DNA of 31,011 nucleotides from Promethearchaeota archaeon (GTDB lineage: Archaea; Asgardarchaeota; Lokiarchaeia; Sigynarchaeales; SOKP01). Positions within the stretch are counted from its first letter, which is position 1. Every line of letters begins with the position of its first letter. The position numbers were made by a program, and so were the translations under genes. Below the pieces are notes generated by a model that saw nothing but the letters and a program-made list of their open reading frames with translations, was not told the DNA's origin and did no database searches. Of the stretch, positions 1 through 8,326 are shown piece by piece. The stretch lies in the NCBI GenBank assembly GCA_016839905.1, contig JAEOTJ010000219.1:1-31011 (forward strand). The letters run 5' to 3'.

Positions 1-138
1 ACCCGTACAACATGTTAACCCTAACACATCAATGAAAAATAAAAATAAATCCTTAGGCGCCTTTTCGAATTCACGATTAATGCGCATTATTTCCTCTTCT
101 GAGATGATTTTTTCACAACAGAAACATCTTTTAGCCAT
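1..138 (-). CDS. Partial RPB10/RpoN-like zinc-binding protein
   Basis: This gene runs off the left edge; 46 codons are visible from an ATG preceded by a strong AGGAGG ribosome binding site about 9 bases upstream. The protein begins MAKRCFCCEK and has a second cysteine pair at residues 43-44 in LGLTCC. Archaeal RNA polymerase subunit N (RPB10) has the same plan: an N-terminal RCFxCG knuckle, then a D-x-LGL segment and an adjacent CC pair near residue 43. The cysteine spacing is close to that family, but the second half differs (LGL-T-CC, where RpoN has LGL-KRY-CC) and the C-terminus is missing. It may be a diverged RPB10 paralogue or an unrelated small zinc protein. A base-pair count cannot settle this because the end lies outside the window. 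Confidence 0.5.
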   Translation of the reverse strand, partial: MAKRCFCCEKIISEEEIMRINREFEKAPKDLFLFFIDVLGLTCCTG

Positions 139-360
139 TTATCTAATCCTCCTTTTAATTTTTTACAATTCTTTAAGCATGTTAGCTCACTATTCTTCAC
201 ATTCCACTTATCGCACCCGAAACCACTGCAAAACCACTTGGAGTTATTCCTACGCCTTGGTAATGGGAAAGGCTCACACATTTTTTCTAAAACAACTTGA
301 ATATATATTTCATACAGGGCTATTTAATATCCTATATTTTTTGAATACATAATACCCCAT

Positions 361-624
361 TCAAAGTTCACTATTTTTCTTTAGCAAGAACAAGGAAATC
401 GAAATACCATTGCAAGCAAAAGAGATCAATGTCATGATCCCGACAAGTACCATAAATTCTGGTGTTATCAAAAACACCAACCACTCCCAGTTAATTAGAC
501 TGTCAATGAAATAACCTCCGAAGTAAAAAAGAATATTGAATACCAAGAAAAATGTCATTAATATGAATAAAGATCCAATTCCGACCCCCTTGATTGTTCT
601 TTTTAACCATTCTTTACTTTCCAT
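361..624 (-). CDS. Small two-helix membrane protein, unknown function
   Basis: An 87-residue protein with a short charged start (MESKEWLKRTIKG) and two long hydrophobic stretches, roughly residues 16-38 and 44-72, ending in a lysine-containing tail. It is probably an integral membrane protein with two to three helices. The ATG has a GAGGAG-type ribosome binding site about 10 bases upstream, which supports it being real. It lies alone between the partial zinc protein and a gap with no genes, on the same strand as the genes to its right. I do not recognise a family. It could be cargo of the transposon or the flanking chromosome, because the left transposon end was not found. Confidence 0.55.
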   Translation of the reverse strand: MESKEWLKRTIKGVGIGSLFILMTFFLVFNILFYFGGYFIDSLINWEWLVFLITPEFMVLVGIMTLISFACNGISISLFLLKKNSEL

Positions 625-1011
625 CTAACTATCAACTCCTCATTGTTTTAATTTACATGAATTTTTTTTTTCATTTTAATTTAAAGTTGATAATCTTATT
701 TTTCTCGTTTTATTTAAAGAAAAAGATTAAAACGCAATCACAGAATTTAGTATTTAACCAAAACAAATTGTCTAAAATAAATTATAATAATCTGCAATGA
801 ATTTATTCAATTTTTAATGATTAATACATTAAAAAACTAGTAGGAAATGTCTCTAAAAAGTGTCCATGACCTTAATTTCCTTTATATAGGTGCCTTTATT
901 TGAAAATTAGATAAGAATAAATATATGAATTTTCATTAATACCAAGGAGTAAAAAAGTAATCCTTTTTTACAGGTTGAGGTTTTAAGGGAATATAAATAA
1001 TGAGAATCTCA
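625..1011. other. Gene-free AT-rich stretch
   Basis: About 390 bases with no convincing coding region. It holds the promoter side of the small membrane gene and the 3' flank of the unknown gene to the right. I looked here for inverted copies of the 17-bp repeat found near 26 kb and saw only one weak candidate (ending in TCTGCAA near 798), so no transposon end is called. No tRNA or hairpin stands out. Confidence 0.4.
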
Positions 1012-1030
1012 TTAAGGGAATCTCATTAAG
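1001..1030. repeat. Tandem 14-bp duplication at a gene 3' end
   Basis: GAATCTCATTAAG occurs twice, at 1004-1016 and 1018-1030, with a 14-base period. The first copy also forms the odd palindrome TGAGAATCTCA (1001-1011). The repeat spans the stop codon of the gene at 1012-1917, so a small duplication may have fixed or moved the end of that protein. Confidence 0.6.
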
Positions 1031-1917
1031 AGGTTAAAAATGGATATTCTAAAATTAATTAAATTTATTCCTGTTTGAATAAATTTTATTCCGAGTATTA
1101 GAGCCTTATATAAGGAATCAGCTTTTAAATTGATTTGAGCAAATTGGGTCGATCTAAATAAAGATTCATTTTTCTTTAGAAATTCAGTCTTTTCAGGTTT
1201 TAATGTGAGAAGACATTTACCAATTTTTATATCTTTATATAGAGTTACTCCAATAATTGGTATAATTATTGTAAAGTCTCGTCTTCTCGTATTCAAGCTT
1301 TTTAAAGTAGATCTACTATCTTTTAATTCAAAAAGCTCAGCGGTAAATCCAAAAAAATCAACAACATTATTTTTGTTTAAGGATAAATTAGCTGTAAGTT
1401 TAAAAATTTCAAAGAGACAGGAATAATCTTCACAATAAACAGAATAAATACTAAAAGGAGATTCTATAGGGTGGATATAATTAATAAATCCTCCAAATAA
1501 TATCTTGTCTTTATATTTAAACTCAATTTTTTCTCTAAGGTCTATATAATTGAAATCTTGGTTTTTTTTATAATCTTCCAAGTTAATATTAAATCTCAAC
1601 TTAGCTTTAATATGTCTTTTAACTAATTCTCTTTCATAAAAAGTAATTTGAAAATTTGAAAATTCCCAACCTGAAATAAAAAATTTTAAATCTTCAAATT
1701 TTAGAAACGGTAAGTCTCTAAAGCCAACAAAAGTTTTATCAAAATAATCAGTGAGATCAAAATCCCATGAGTCTATATCGAACTTTTTTATTTCTTTAAC
1801 TTTCTTTAGTTCTATTTGGATTTTTACTTTTTCTTTATTGAAGTAAGTGACTCTTGTTAATTTATATCCATCAATAACTAAACTCTGAATAGTCTCTATA
1901 ACTTTCACTCTTTTCAA
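1012..1917 (-). CDS. Hypothetical protein, 301 residues
   Basis: An intact open frame of 301 codons from an ATG. The product is rich in aromatic residues, lysine and isoleucine, with alternating hydrophobic and charged residues that suggest a mostly beta-strand soluble protein in the first 200 residues. No signal peptide, cysteine cluster or catalytic motif is visible. Residues 265-301 are hydrophobic and could form an amphipathic or membrane-associated C-terminus. The stop codon lies inside a tandem 14-bp duplication, so the C-terminus may differ from relatives. It is transcribed in the same direction as the HNH nuclease gene upstream, about 85 bases away, and the two may be co-transcribed. 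I do not recognise the family. Confidence 0.55.
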   Translation of the reverse strand: MKRVKVIETIQSLVIDGYKLTRVTYFNKEKVKIQIELKKVKEIKKFDIDSWDFDLTDYFDKTFVGFRDLPFLKFEDLKFFISGWEFSNFQITFYERELVKRHIKAKLRFNINLEDYKKNQDFNYIDLREKIEFKYKDKILFGGFINYIHPIESPFSIYSVYCEDYSCLFEIFKLTANLSLNKNNVVDFFGFTAELFELKDSRSTLKSLNTRRRDFTIIIPIIGVTLYKDIKIGKCLLTLKPEKTEFLKKNESLFRSTQFAQINLKADSLYKALILGIKFIQTGINLINFRISIFNLLMRFP

Positions 1918-2002
1918 CCTAATAATTATTTGTTTTTAAAATGATCGATTTATTCCTTTTTTAACATCTTTACAGCTAATCCAGAATATTCATTCCCGTT
2001 TT

Positions 2003-2977
2003 TTAAATATTTTTTAGTTTCTCGAGGAGAAAGTGAATTTTTTGAACAATTTCCTCGCTTTCACCATTCTGTTCATAAGTATCCAACTTTTCATATAGCA
2101 TATCCCTTAACTTTGATTTTTGTTTCTTTAGTTTTGGCGACCCTAGATCGCTTGTTAGGATATTTATAAAGTCAATGTTTTTTTCATCTATTGCCGTTGA
2201 GATCCAGAGAATTCGATCCTCAAAATGTCCATACCGAAATAAAATCTCTAATAAATCATAATGACGTTTCTTCTCGTCCAATAAAGATTTTAAATAATCA
2301 TAGAATATGGATTTAGCTGAGTTTAGCATTTCGGATCTGCATATCCAAGTCAAGATTTTTAAAACCCCGATTAATGTAGTTTCTCCCTTACCCTTCAAGT
2401 AATCAAATAAAAATTCTAAAAGATTTTGTAAAGTAATTTTACTTTCTTCTCTTAATGTCTCGATATAGGAGATGTCTGAAAGATCATTAGAAATATCACT
2501 TAATATCCGTTCCTCAGCTTTAGGTGTGATGTCATTTTTCTTTAACTTAGATACGCAATAATTAATATCGTCTAATTCCAATAAATCCTTTTTAGATGGG
2601 CTAAAACCACCAAATCCTTTTACTGATTCGGTCGTCTGTCTATTGGAGATGATATATTCATGTTCCTTCTTCATTTTTCTGACTACTTGTATCGTATATA
2701 TCTGTTCATTATACTTATCATCTACTAATTTGTGATGAGAACCACAAAGGAGGATTCTATTCTCATATGTGTCCATCTTATCATCAGCATAATTTTCAAG
2801 GAATCTTGCTGAATCCTTAGTCTTACCAACGATGTGACACTCGAATCCAACTACAGTTTCACTTCCATTTGGAGCCTCGATCATTTTTTGGGTGCAATTC
2901 TTCCCTTTATATCTATATGAACATTGATTCCCCGCTTTTGCCCATAAAATTTTCCTATCTCGATCACTAAAAACCAT
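2003..2977 (-). CDS. HNH endonuclease with helical C-terminal domain
   Basis: A 324-residue protein. Residues 1-100 show an HNH/treble-clef nuclease: paired cysteines C19 and C28, the ECH motif with H48, N73 in YENRILLCG, and the HH pair at 81-82 followed by LVDD. This is the typical arrangement for a metal-dependent DNase that nicks or cuts DNA. From about residue 125 onward the protein is helical and repeat-like with many leucines and charged residues, probably a partner- or substrate-binding region. The ATG lies downstream of an AT-rich stretch. HNH proteins with such C-terminal extensions are common in restriction and defence loci, and here it neighbours a methyltransferase module. It is the only HNH-type candidate near that methyltransferase, but the two genes are about 3 kb apart and a functional pairing is only inference. 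Confidence 0.8.
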   Translation of the reverse strand: MVFSDRDRKILWAKAGNQCSYRYKGKNCTQKMIEAPNGSETVVGFECHIVGKTKDSARFLENYADDKMDTYENRILLCGSHHKLVDDKYNEQIYTIQVVRKMKKEHEYIISNRQTTESVKGFGGFSPSKKDLLELDDINYCVSKLKKNDITPKAEERILSDISNDLSDISYIETLREESKITLQNLLEFLFDYLKGKGETTLIGVLKILTWICRSEMLNSAKSIFYDYLKSLLDEKKRHYDLLEILFRYGHFEDRILWISTAIDEKNIDFINILTSDLGSPKLKKQKSKLRDMLYEKLDTYEQNGESEEIVQKIHFLLEKLKNI

Positions 2978-3289
2978 AATTATTATAATTATAATATTAA
3001 TATAATATGATTTGTTAATTCAATATGTTTGAATGAAAAAGATTTATGTCTTTTGTGTTTATTATAGAGTTGGATAAAAATTAATTAAAAATGTGAGAAT
3101 GACTAAAGTATCTAGGTGATTTTATTACCAATAAAATAAAATAGGAATTAAAGAAGTAATGAATTGTTTTAGATTTGAAATGCCTATTATTGCTTAATTT
3201 CTTTAATTATCTCATTCATTTTTCTAACTTCAAACCATCTTATTATAACTCACAGAATCTCTTTTTCTAATTTTTAATTCCTAAGACTT
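2978..3289. other. Gene-free AT-rich stretch
   Basis: About 310 bases between the HNH gene and a small membrane peptide gene. Apart from a run of alternating A/T just upstream of the HNH start, which may hold its promoter, I see no gene, structured RNA or repeat here. Confidence 0.4.
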
Positions 3290-3421
3290 TTATTTGAGCA
3301 TATTCTCGTTCGACTCTCTTTCTTTCCTTGACTTTCTTGATTGAAGGAAATGATTGATGAGATATAGAATAGCTGAAACTAATCCAATAATTGCTGTTGC
3401 CAAATTTACGAGTTCAGACAA
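3290..3421 (-). CDS. 43-residue single-helix membrane peptide
   Basis: A short frame starting with TTG, preceded by an excellent AAAGGAGGATAT ribosome binding site, and ending at TAA. The peptide begins with SELVNLATAIIG, has one hydrophobic helix at about residues 3-26, and a strongly basic and polar tail (QSRKSRKERESNENMLK). A single helix with a charged cytoplasmic tail is the architecture of small membrane effectors or toxins, but no family is recognisable at this size. The ribosome binding site is the main evidence that it is expressed. It lies between the HNH gene on the same strand and the divergent gene starting at 3568. Confidence 0.55.
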   Translation of the reverse strand: MSELVNLATAIIGLVSAILYLINHFLQSRKSRKERESNENMLK

Positions 3422-3567
3422 TATATCCTCCTTTTGTTTTCTCTATAATTTTTTTTATTTATTAATAATTTTTAAATAGCAAAATTGATTTATTTTATTT
3501 ATTATGATTAAAGTAGTCAATATTGACTTTAATTTTTAAAAAATAATCAACAAATAACATCAAGAAC

Positions 3568-4602
3568 ATGATAAATAAAGCAAATCTTCATAGTGTTTCT
3601 TTAATATTAGAGTATATATGGTATAATCCAAATTGTAAAATGGAAGAGCTCATAAAAAATAACGTAAGGAGTAAAAATACACTAAAGAGATACTTATATG
3701 GTCAAAAATATGGTTATAGTGATACTGAAAGTTTAATTGAGCAAGGAATTATAATCGCTCATTCGACTACTATGAAAAAAAATAGAAAATCTGGAAAAAA
3801 TAGATCTTATCCAGATGGATTTGAAGTAAATCAAGATTGGTTATTATCGAATATAGATAAATTTCCACGCATTAAAAAAATAATTCGTTTTGGAAATGAG
3901 GATTTTGGTTATTATTTCTACACAATCCGCGAAGCAGAGAAAAAAATCGAGGAGGATAAAGAATATAGAGAAATGGATGCAGTTTTCCAAATTTATGAGA
4001 GGATTTTTGCTCATTCTACATCCCATAAAATAATTCAAGACCCAAATTCAAAAACATTCTATTTTTCTGATGAGCAGAGAATAGTGAAAAGTTGGTTAAT
4101 ACACGGATTATTACTTATATCTTTTGCATATAATCCAGATTTGTGGAATTCAATAGAAAAAGGAGAAGATTTTAATATAGAAATGTCCATTAAATTAAAT
4201 ATTCCAATAGAATACCGAACAGATTTATTCAAAGCGTTTCAGACAATTAGAGATTTTTGCATTAATAAAAAGAAGATCCCTTACATTCCTGATTTTCCTC
4301 TTAATAAAGGTATCGCACACATAAAGAGAATGAATAAAGGTCTTCTTAAGAAAAATCCATTTAAGACATTAAAAGAAGGCAGAAAAACAATACCATTTCA
4401 TAATGACCTTGATGCTTTTGATGCTATTGCTTACAAACAGCATAGAACTAATGAAGAAGATAAAGCAAGAAAAAAAATTAAAATTGAAAAAGATTTTAAA
4501 GAATTTATGAATGTTTTAAAAGAATCAGAACCTTTTTACTTGGGAAGCCAAGAATTAAAGACGATTGATTCGCAATTAAAGAAAATAAAGAAAAAAAAAT
4601 GA
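3568..4602 (+). CDS. Winged-helix-like protein of unknown function
   Basis: A 344-residue protein. Residues 8-100 resemble a winged helix-turn-helix: SLILEYIWYNPNCKMEELI, then SKNTLKRYLYG as a recognition-helix-like segment and a basic wing (KKNRKSGKNRSY). The middle, about 110-240, is helical with many aromatic residues. The end is strongly basic (KKIKKKK) with a predicted coiled-coil character. It may bind DNA or RNA. It is the first of three genes on the plus strand (with the HEPN and glycosylase genes), with a 63-base gap before the next. Within that gap and upstream there are AT-rich promoter-like sequences. I do not recognise a named family. Confidence 0.6.
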   Translation: MINKANLHSVSLILEYIWYNPNCKMEELIKNNVRSKNTLKRYLYGQKYGYSDTESLIEQGIIIAHSTTMKKNRKSGKNRSYPDGFEVNQDWLLSNIDKFPRIKKIIRFGNEDFGYYFYTIREAEKKIEEDKEYREMDAVFQIYERIFAHSTSHKIIQDPNSKTFYFSDEQRIVKSWLIHGLLLISFAYNPDLWNSIEKGEDFNIEMSIKLNIPIEYRTDLFKAFQTIRDFCINKKKIPYIPDFPLNKGIAHIKRMNKGLLKKNPFKTLKEGRKTIPFHNDLDAFDAIAYKQHRTNEEDKARKKIKIEKDFKEFMNVLKESEPFYLGSQELKTIDSQLKKIKKKK

Positions 4603-4665
4603 TTATAAGTGCTTTTTAAAAGATTTTCCTGATTTACTCTATAATGAAGAAAAAGAGAATGAGAA

Positions 4666-5292
4666 ATGACTGAATATATAGATGAAATATGGAAGATATT
4701 AAATGGATTTAATCTTTCAACGATTTATTCATTTTATATTGATGAAAATAGATTAAACTACGATTTTACACCCACTCTAACTCATAAACCATACACTTTC
4801 GCTTGGATCAATTTTAATTTTAATATAAATAAAGTTATTGAAAATTTAAGAATCGCATTAAATTTAGATGACAAAAAACATCCTTATTACATAATGTGTG
4901 ATAATGCATTAGTTCTACTAGTTTCTGCCTTTGAAAGTTATTTAACCTCTAATTATAACAATATAAGAAAAATTATAGGTAAAAATAAAATTAATCCAAA
5001 AAGTCTTACATTTCAACGGAAAGAAAAATTAAAGGAAAAATACAATGAATTAGGTATTGATATTACTCATTTAGATGAAAATCTATGGAGAGAGATATTT
5101 TCTTCAAGTGAAAGTGAAAAAGGAATAATAAAATTAAGAAATATTATTGTTCATAATGGTTGGAAAGGATTTGAAAAAAAAACAGATATGCTAAATCATA
5201 TTTATGTAAAAAACTCAATTCTTATTATATGTAAATTTATTAAGATTGTAGAAAAGACTCTTATTAAACAATATCCAAATCTATGTAACTAA
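4666..5292 (+). CDS. HEPN-domain protein, possible RNase
   Basis: A 208-residue, mostly helical protein. The key sign is R158-NIIV-H163 followed by NG, which matches the R-x4-6-H motif of HEPN ribonucleases. Upstream, about residues 76-100, the helix ALVLLVSAFESYLTSNY resembles the first HEPN helix with its conserved glutamate. Proteins of this class act as toxins or effectors that cleave RNA, often in defence or toxin-antitoxin loci. No minimal nucleotidyltransferase antitoxin is visible beside it; the neighbours are a winged-helix-like protein upstream and a mismatch glycosylase downstream, all on the same strand. The family assignment rests on the motif and its position near the C-terminus, so the activity is an inference. 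Confidence 0.65.
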   Translation: MTEYIDEIWKILNGFNLSTIYSFYIDENRLNYDFTPTLTHKPYTFAWINFNFNINKVIENLRIALNLDDKKHPYYIMCDNALVLLVSAFESYLTSNYNNIRKIIGKNKINPKSLTFQRKEKLKEKYNELGIDITHLDENLWREIFSSSESEKGIIKLRNIIVHNGWKGFEKKTDMLNHIYVKNSILIICKFIKIVEKTLIKQYPNLCN

Positions 5293-5334
5293 AAAATCAT
5301 AAAGAACAAGAATAATTTCTTATTTCTTTTAATA

Positions 5335-6006
5335 ATGAATTCTAATATTAGTCCTCATAAAGATTATTTTCATAGCAATTTGTTAAAATGGGGAAGAGAA
5401 AATTTTAGGAACTTTGAGTGGCGTAAAGATATAACTCCATATAAAGTGCTAATAAGTGAATTAATGCTTCAAAGAACAACGTCAACTCAGGTTAAGATTA
5501 TATTCCCTTCCTTTCTAAAAAAATATCCAAACACAACAAAGTTATCATCGAGTGATACTGAAAAGCTTACAGAAATAATAAAACCATTAGGATTATATCA
5601 GAGGAGAGTAAAAGTATTTCAAACAATTGCTAAACAAATTGAAGAGGACTTTAAAGGAAAAATTCCAACAGAATATGAGGATTTAATTGGATTATTTGGG
5701 GTAGGAATTTATATCGCTAATGCGATTTTGTGCTTTAATTTTAATGAGAAAGTCCCTCTTGTTGATACAAATATAATTAGAATCTTCCAGCGTTTTTTTA
5801 ATTTTAAATCAAATAAGAAGTATATTGAATCTGATAAAAAAATATGGGAATTTGCTAAAAAGTTATTACCCGAAGAAAATTATCAATTGTATAATTACAC
5901 ATTGCTAGATTTTGGAGGTTTAGTTTGTAAATCAAAAAATCCAGAATGTGATAATTGTGTTTTGAATGAAAAATGCTATTTTTCTAATTTAAAAGAAGAG
6001 GATTAA
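5335..6006 (+). CDS. mig: T/G mismatch DNA glycosylase, Mig type
   Basis: A 223-residue HhH-GPD superfamily glycosylase. The helix-hairpin-helix is at about 118-131 (LIGLFGVGIYIANAIL), the catalytic aspartate is D144 in VDTN, and the C-terminus has a 4Fe-4S loop with C198, C205, C208 and C214 (C-x6-C-x2-C-x5-C). Y126 stands where endonuclease III has its lysine, as in MutY and in Mig.MthI of Methanothermobacter, whose Y126 and D144 have the same numbers; the length (Mig.MthI about 221 residues) also fits. Mig removes thymine from T/G mismatches made when 5-methylcytosine deaminates. The gene ends 3 bases from the convergent cytosine methyltransferase gene, the partner expected for this role. 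MutY-like adenine removal is the main alternative, but MutY is longer. Confidence 0.88.
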   Translation: MNSNISPHKDYFHSNLLKWGRENFRNFEWRKDITPYKVLISELMLQRTTSTQVKIIFPSFLKKYPNTTKLSSSDTEKLTEIIKPLGLYQRRVKVFQTIAKQIEEDFKGKIPTEYEDLIGLFGVGIYIANAILCFNFNEKVPLVDTNIIRIFQRFFNFKSNKKYIESDKKIWEFAKKLLPEENYQLYNYTLLDFGGLVCKSKNPECDNCVLNEKCYFSNLKEED

Positions 6007-6009
6007 TCT

Positions 6010-7245
6010 CTACGCTTTTTTATTCAAATTATCAATAAAGTTTGTAAGTTCTGAATTGCTTTTATACTCTAACATTTTTAATACTCCTTCAGCTATAGCT
6101 TGTGAGAGTAAAGGTGGAACTGAATTTCCTACTTGCTGAACCTGGCAACAAGAAAACTTTCTCCTGTTTCCACCAGTTGTACGAGTTCCATGAAAAATAT
6201 AATCATCAGGAAAACTTTGGAGTCGTGCCATTTCTCTAATAGTAATGATCCTATCAAGGGAATAATGAATAAAATCTTCATTACAACAAGTAATTGTCCT
6301 TGATTGTTTATTTTGTTCCATTCTCTGAACAGATCTTCTATTATTTTGAAGATCTCGGGGTAAATCTTCTATGCCCTGTCCTGGTTTTAACATTGAAAAC
6401 ATCTTTAAACTGTTTTCTCTATGTTTAGTAGTAATATGGTTAAATAATTTCTCAGAATTCTTCCTCATAAATTTTTGATAAATTGATGTTGCTTTCTTTC
6501 TATATTTGATCGGGCTTTCATTTACTTTCACATAAGCTATATCATCAAGTGCATCATATATTGATACTTTATTCTTAACAACTGGAACGACATCATAATT
6601 AGGTGGCTCTAATTCTAATTTTTCTATATCTTGATATAGTCCTTCATAATTTGATTTTTTTGGAAAAAAAACACTATTAATGTTTTTACTTCCAATGATA
6701 ATCAGCCTTTTACGATTTTGAGGTACGCCATAATCAGAAGAGTTTAGTAGATCTATGCCTATATGATATTTCAGCTTTTCTATTCTCTTTATAATTGAAA
6801 GTAAAAAGGCTCTATTATTCTTCATTAGTAATCCAGATACATTTTCAAAAACAAATATCTCAGGTTTAACTTCATCAACAATCCGAAAAAACTCAAAAGC
6901 TAAATTGTTCCTGGGATCATTTATTTCTCTTTTTCCTCTTAATGAAAAGCCTTGACAAGGACTACCACCTATAACAACATCAATTTTCGGTTTTTTTTTA
7001 AAGGATTTAGCAATCGCATTGTCTATATTGCTTTTTTTAATATTTCTTATATCATCTATTAAAAAATTAAGTTTATTCCGCTTTTCAAGTCTGTTGTTAA
7101 TATAAGTTTTAACAGGATCTGAGTGATTTTCCACTGCGCATAGGATTTGGAAACCTGCATTTTCAAAACCTAATGATAATCCGCCCGCTCCACAAAACAG
7201 GTCTAAAACTTTTGGATTATCATCGAGAAAATCATGTTTTTGCAT
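6010..7245 (-). CDS. DNA (cytosine-5) methyltransferase
   Basis: A complete 411-residue C5 methyltransferase. Motif I is VLDLFCGAGGLSLGF near residue 13, motif IV GSPCQGFS with catalytic C97, motif VI FENV at 133-136, motif VIII QNRKRLIIIG, motif IX REMARLQSFPDDY and motif X QVGNSVPP near the end. The target recognition domain lies between motifs VIII and IX. The enzyme transfers a methyl group from S-adenosylmethionine to carbon 5 of cytosine in a specific duplex sequence, protecting DNA from a cognate nuclease or regulating it. The target sequence cannot be read from the protein. It converges with a Mig-type glycosylase gene. No canonical restriction endonuclease follows it, so it may be a solitary methyltransferase or work with the HNH or GHKL proteins nearby. 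Confidence 0.97.
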   Translation of the reverse strand: MQKHDFLDDNPKVLDLFCGAGGLSLGFENAGFQILCAVENHSDPVKTYINNRLEKRNKLNFLIDDIRNIKKSNIDNAIAKSFKKKPKIDVVIGGSPCQGFSLRGKREINDPRNNLAFEFFRIVDEVKPEIFVFENVSGLLMKNNRAFLLSIIKRIEKLKYHIGIDLLNSSDYGVPQNRKRLIIIGSKNINSVFFPKKSNYEGLYQDIEKLELEPPNYDVVPVVKNKVSIYDALDDIAYVKVNESPIKYRKKATSIYQKFMRKNSEKLFNHITTKHRENSLKMFSMLKPGQGIEDLPRDLQNNRRSVQRMEQNKQSRTITCCNEDFIHYSLDRIITIREMARLQSFPDDYIFHGTRTTGGNRRKFSCCQVQQVGNSVPPLLSQAIAEGVLKMLEYKSNSELTNFIDNLNKKA

Positions 7246-7503
7246 AAAGGTTAGAATATATCTTTTTAATTTGAATTAATAAAGATCATTCCTGGATTTA
7301 AATGTTTTGGTAATTCCTAGATTTTTTTTGGTTTTTTAAAGGAATAATTCTGCGAGAATGAATAGTTACTATCTATGGTTGGATGTATAAATAGCTTTTT
7401 CAAGAAAATAGTTATTTCATTTTATAAATTGGAAATTAACATCATTCTATCGTCATAGAAATTATAACTTATTTAAATTAGTAAGAGAAAGAAGAGGTTT
7501 TTT

Positions 7504-8268
7504 TTATAAAGAGAGGTGATTTTTAATACTATCTTTTATTCTAATTTTATCATAATTGAGTTTCTTTATTTCTTTTATAATTTTACTCAAATTTTGTTTT
7601 TTATTAATAACCCTAATTTGTTCATAAAACACTTTTTCATTTTGTGTTAGATTATTTGCTTTTACATAATTCATTTTACCAATCCAAATCGATTCAGTCA
7701 CAAATGGCTTCAATTCTTTAATCAATGAAATAAGATTACTATCTAGTATTGGTTCTATTGAAACACTTGTTTTATAGCCCATATCAAAAGCATATTTTAA
7801 AGTCATTAATCTTTCTTCAAATAGAGGGGCTTTTGGCTCCCAAAATTTTAGGATTTTATCGTTATTTGAAGTTATCGTAAAGCGAAATTGTATATTATCT
7901 TTATTATTGTTGAATTTATCACAAACATTTTTTATACAATCATAGCAAGGTTTTGATGTAATAAGAACGGTGTTTTCTGATTTCAATAATTTATTTAAAA
8001 CTTTTAAACAATCATTTAAACTTTCAGTTGTTATATCGTGTGATGTAGGAAACATAATTCTTCCTTTTCGCTTGAGATATTTCTTATTAATAGCTTTTTG
8101 ATTAGGTTCCATTATTTTCCAGTTATCGTTGGATTTTCTTTTAAAACGAATCGCCATAAGTTTAGCATAACAATATCGGCAATTATTTGAACATCCAAAA
8201 AAGCAATTTACATTACTATCTGCCCATTCTTTAGTCCCTAAAGTTATTTTACGATTTTGAATTGATAT
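7504..8268 (-). CDS. Radical SAM protein of the SPL-like group, unusual start codon
   Basis: The radical SAM cluster motif C-SNN-C-RY-C (C26, C30, C33) lies upstream of the first ATG in this frame (8157). The preceding in-frame stop is at about 8274, and between it and the cysteines there is no ATG, GTG or TTG. A strong GGAGGT ribosome binding site stands 8 bases before ATA at 8266-8268, so I place the start there, giving 254 residues beginning SIQNRKITLGTKEWAD. The second half has FWEPKAPLFEERL and SIEPIL, typical of spore-photoproduct-lyase-related and DUF5131-like radical SAM proteins. It should bind a 4Fe-4S cluster and cleave S-adenosylmethionine; the substrate is unknown. It follows a methyltransferase-like gene, which resembles the known pairing of three-Cys-motif proteins with TcmP. 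Confidence 0.8.
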   Translation of the reverse strand: MSIQNRKITLGTKEWADSNVNCFFGCSNNCRYCYAKLMAIRFKRKSNDNWKIMEPNQKAINKKYLKRKGRIMFPTSHDITTESLNDCLKVLNKLLKSENTVLITSKPCYDCIKNVCDKFNNNKDNIQFRFTITSNNDKILKFWEPKAPLFEERLMTLKYAFDMGYKTSVSIEPILDSNLISLIKELKPFVTESIWIGKMNYVKANNLTQNEKVFYEQIRVINKKQNLSKIIKEIKKLNYDKIRIKDSIKNHLSL

Positions 8269-8326
8269 TTTTCTTTACCTCCTCTATTTAAGTATAATAA
8301 TTCTTAATATCTATATCCATAATTAA

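Noticed and set aside
1..352. Plus-strand frame across the left edge region
   Set aside because: It overlaps the minus-strand zinc protein with a strong ribosome binding site and its own product has no coherent composition.
139..360. Possible left transposon end with weak 17-bp site matches (near 280-330)
   Set aside because: The best matches are about 10 of 17 bases in low-complexity sequence and are not arranged as an ordered series.
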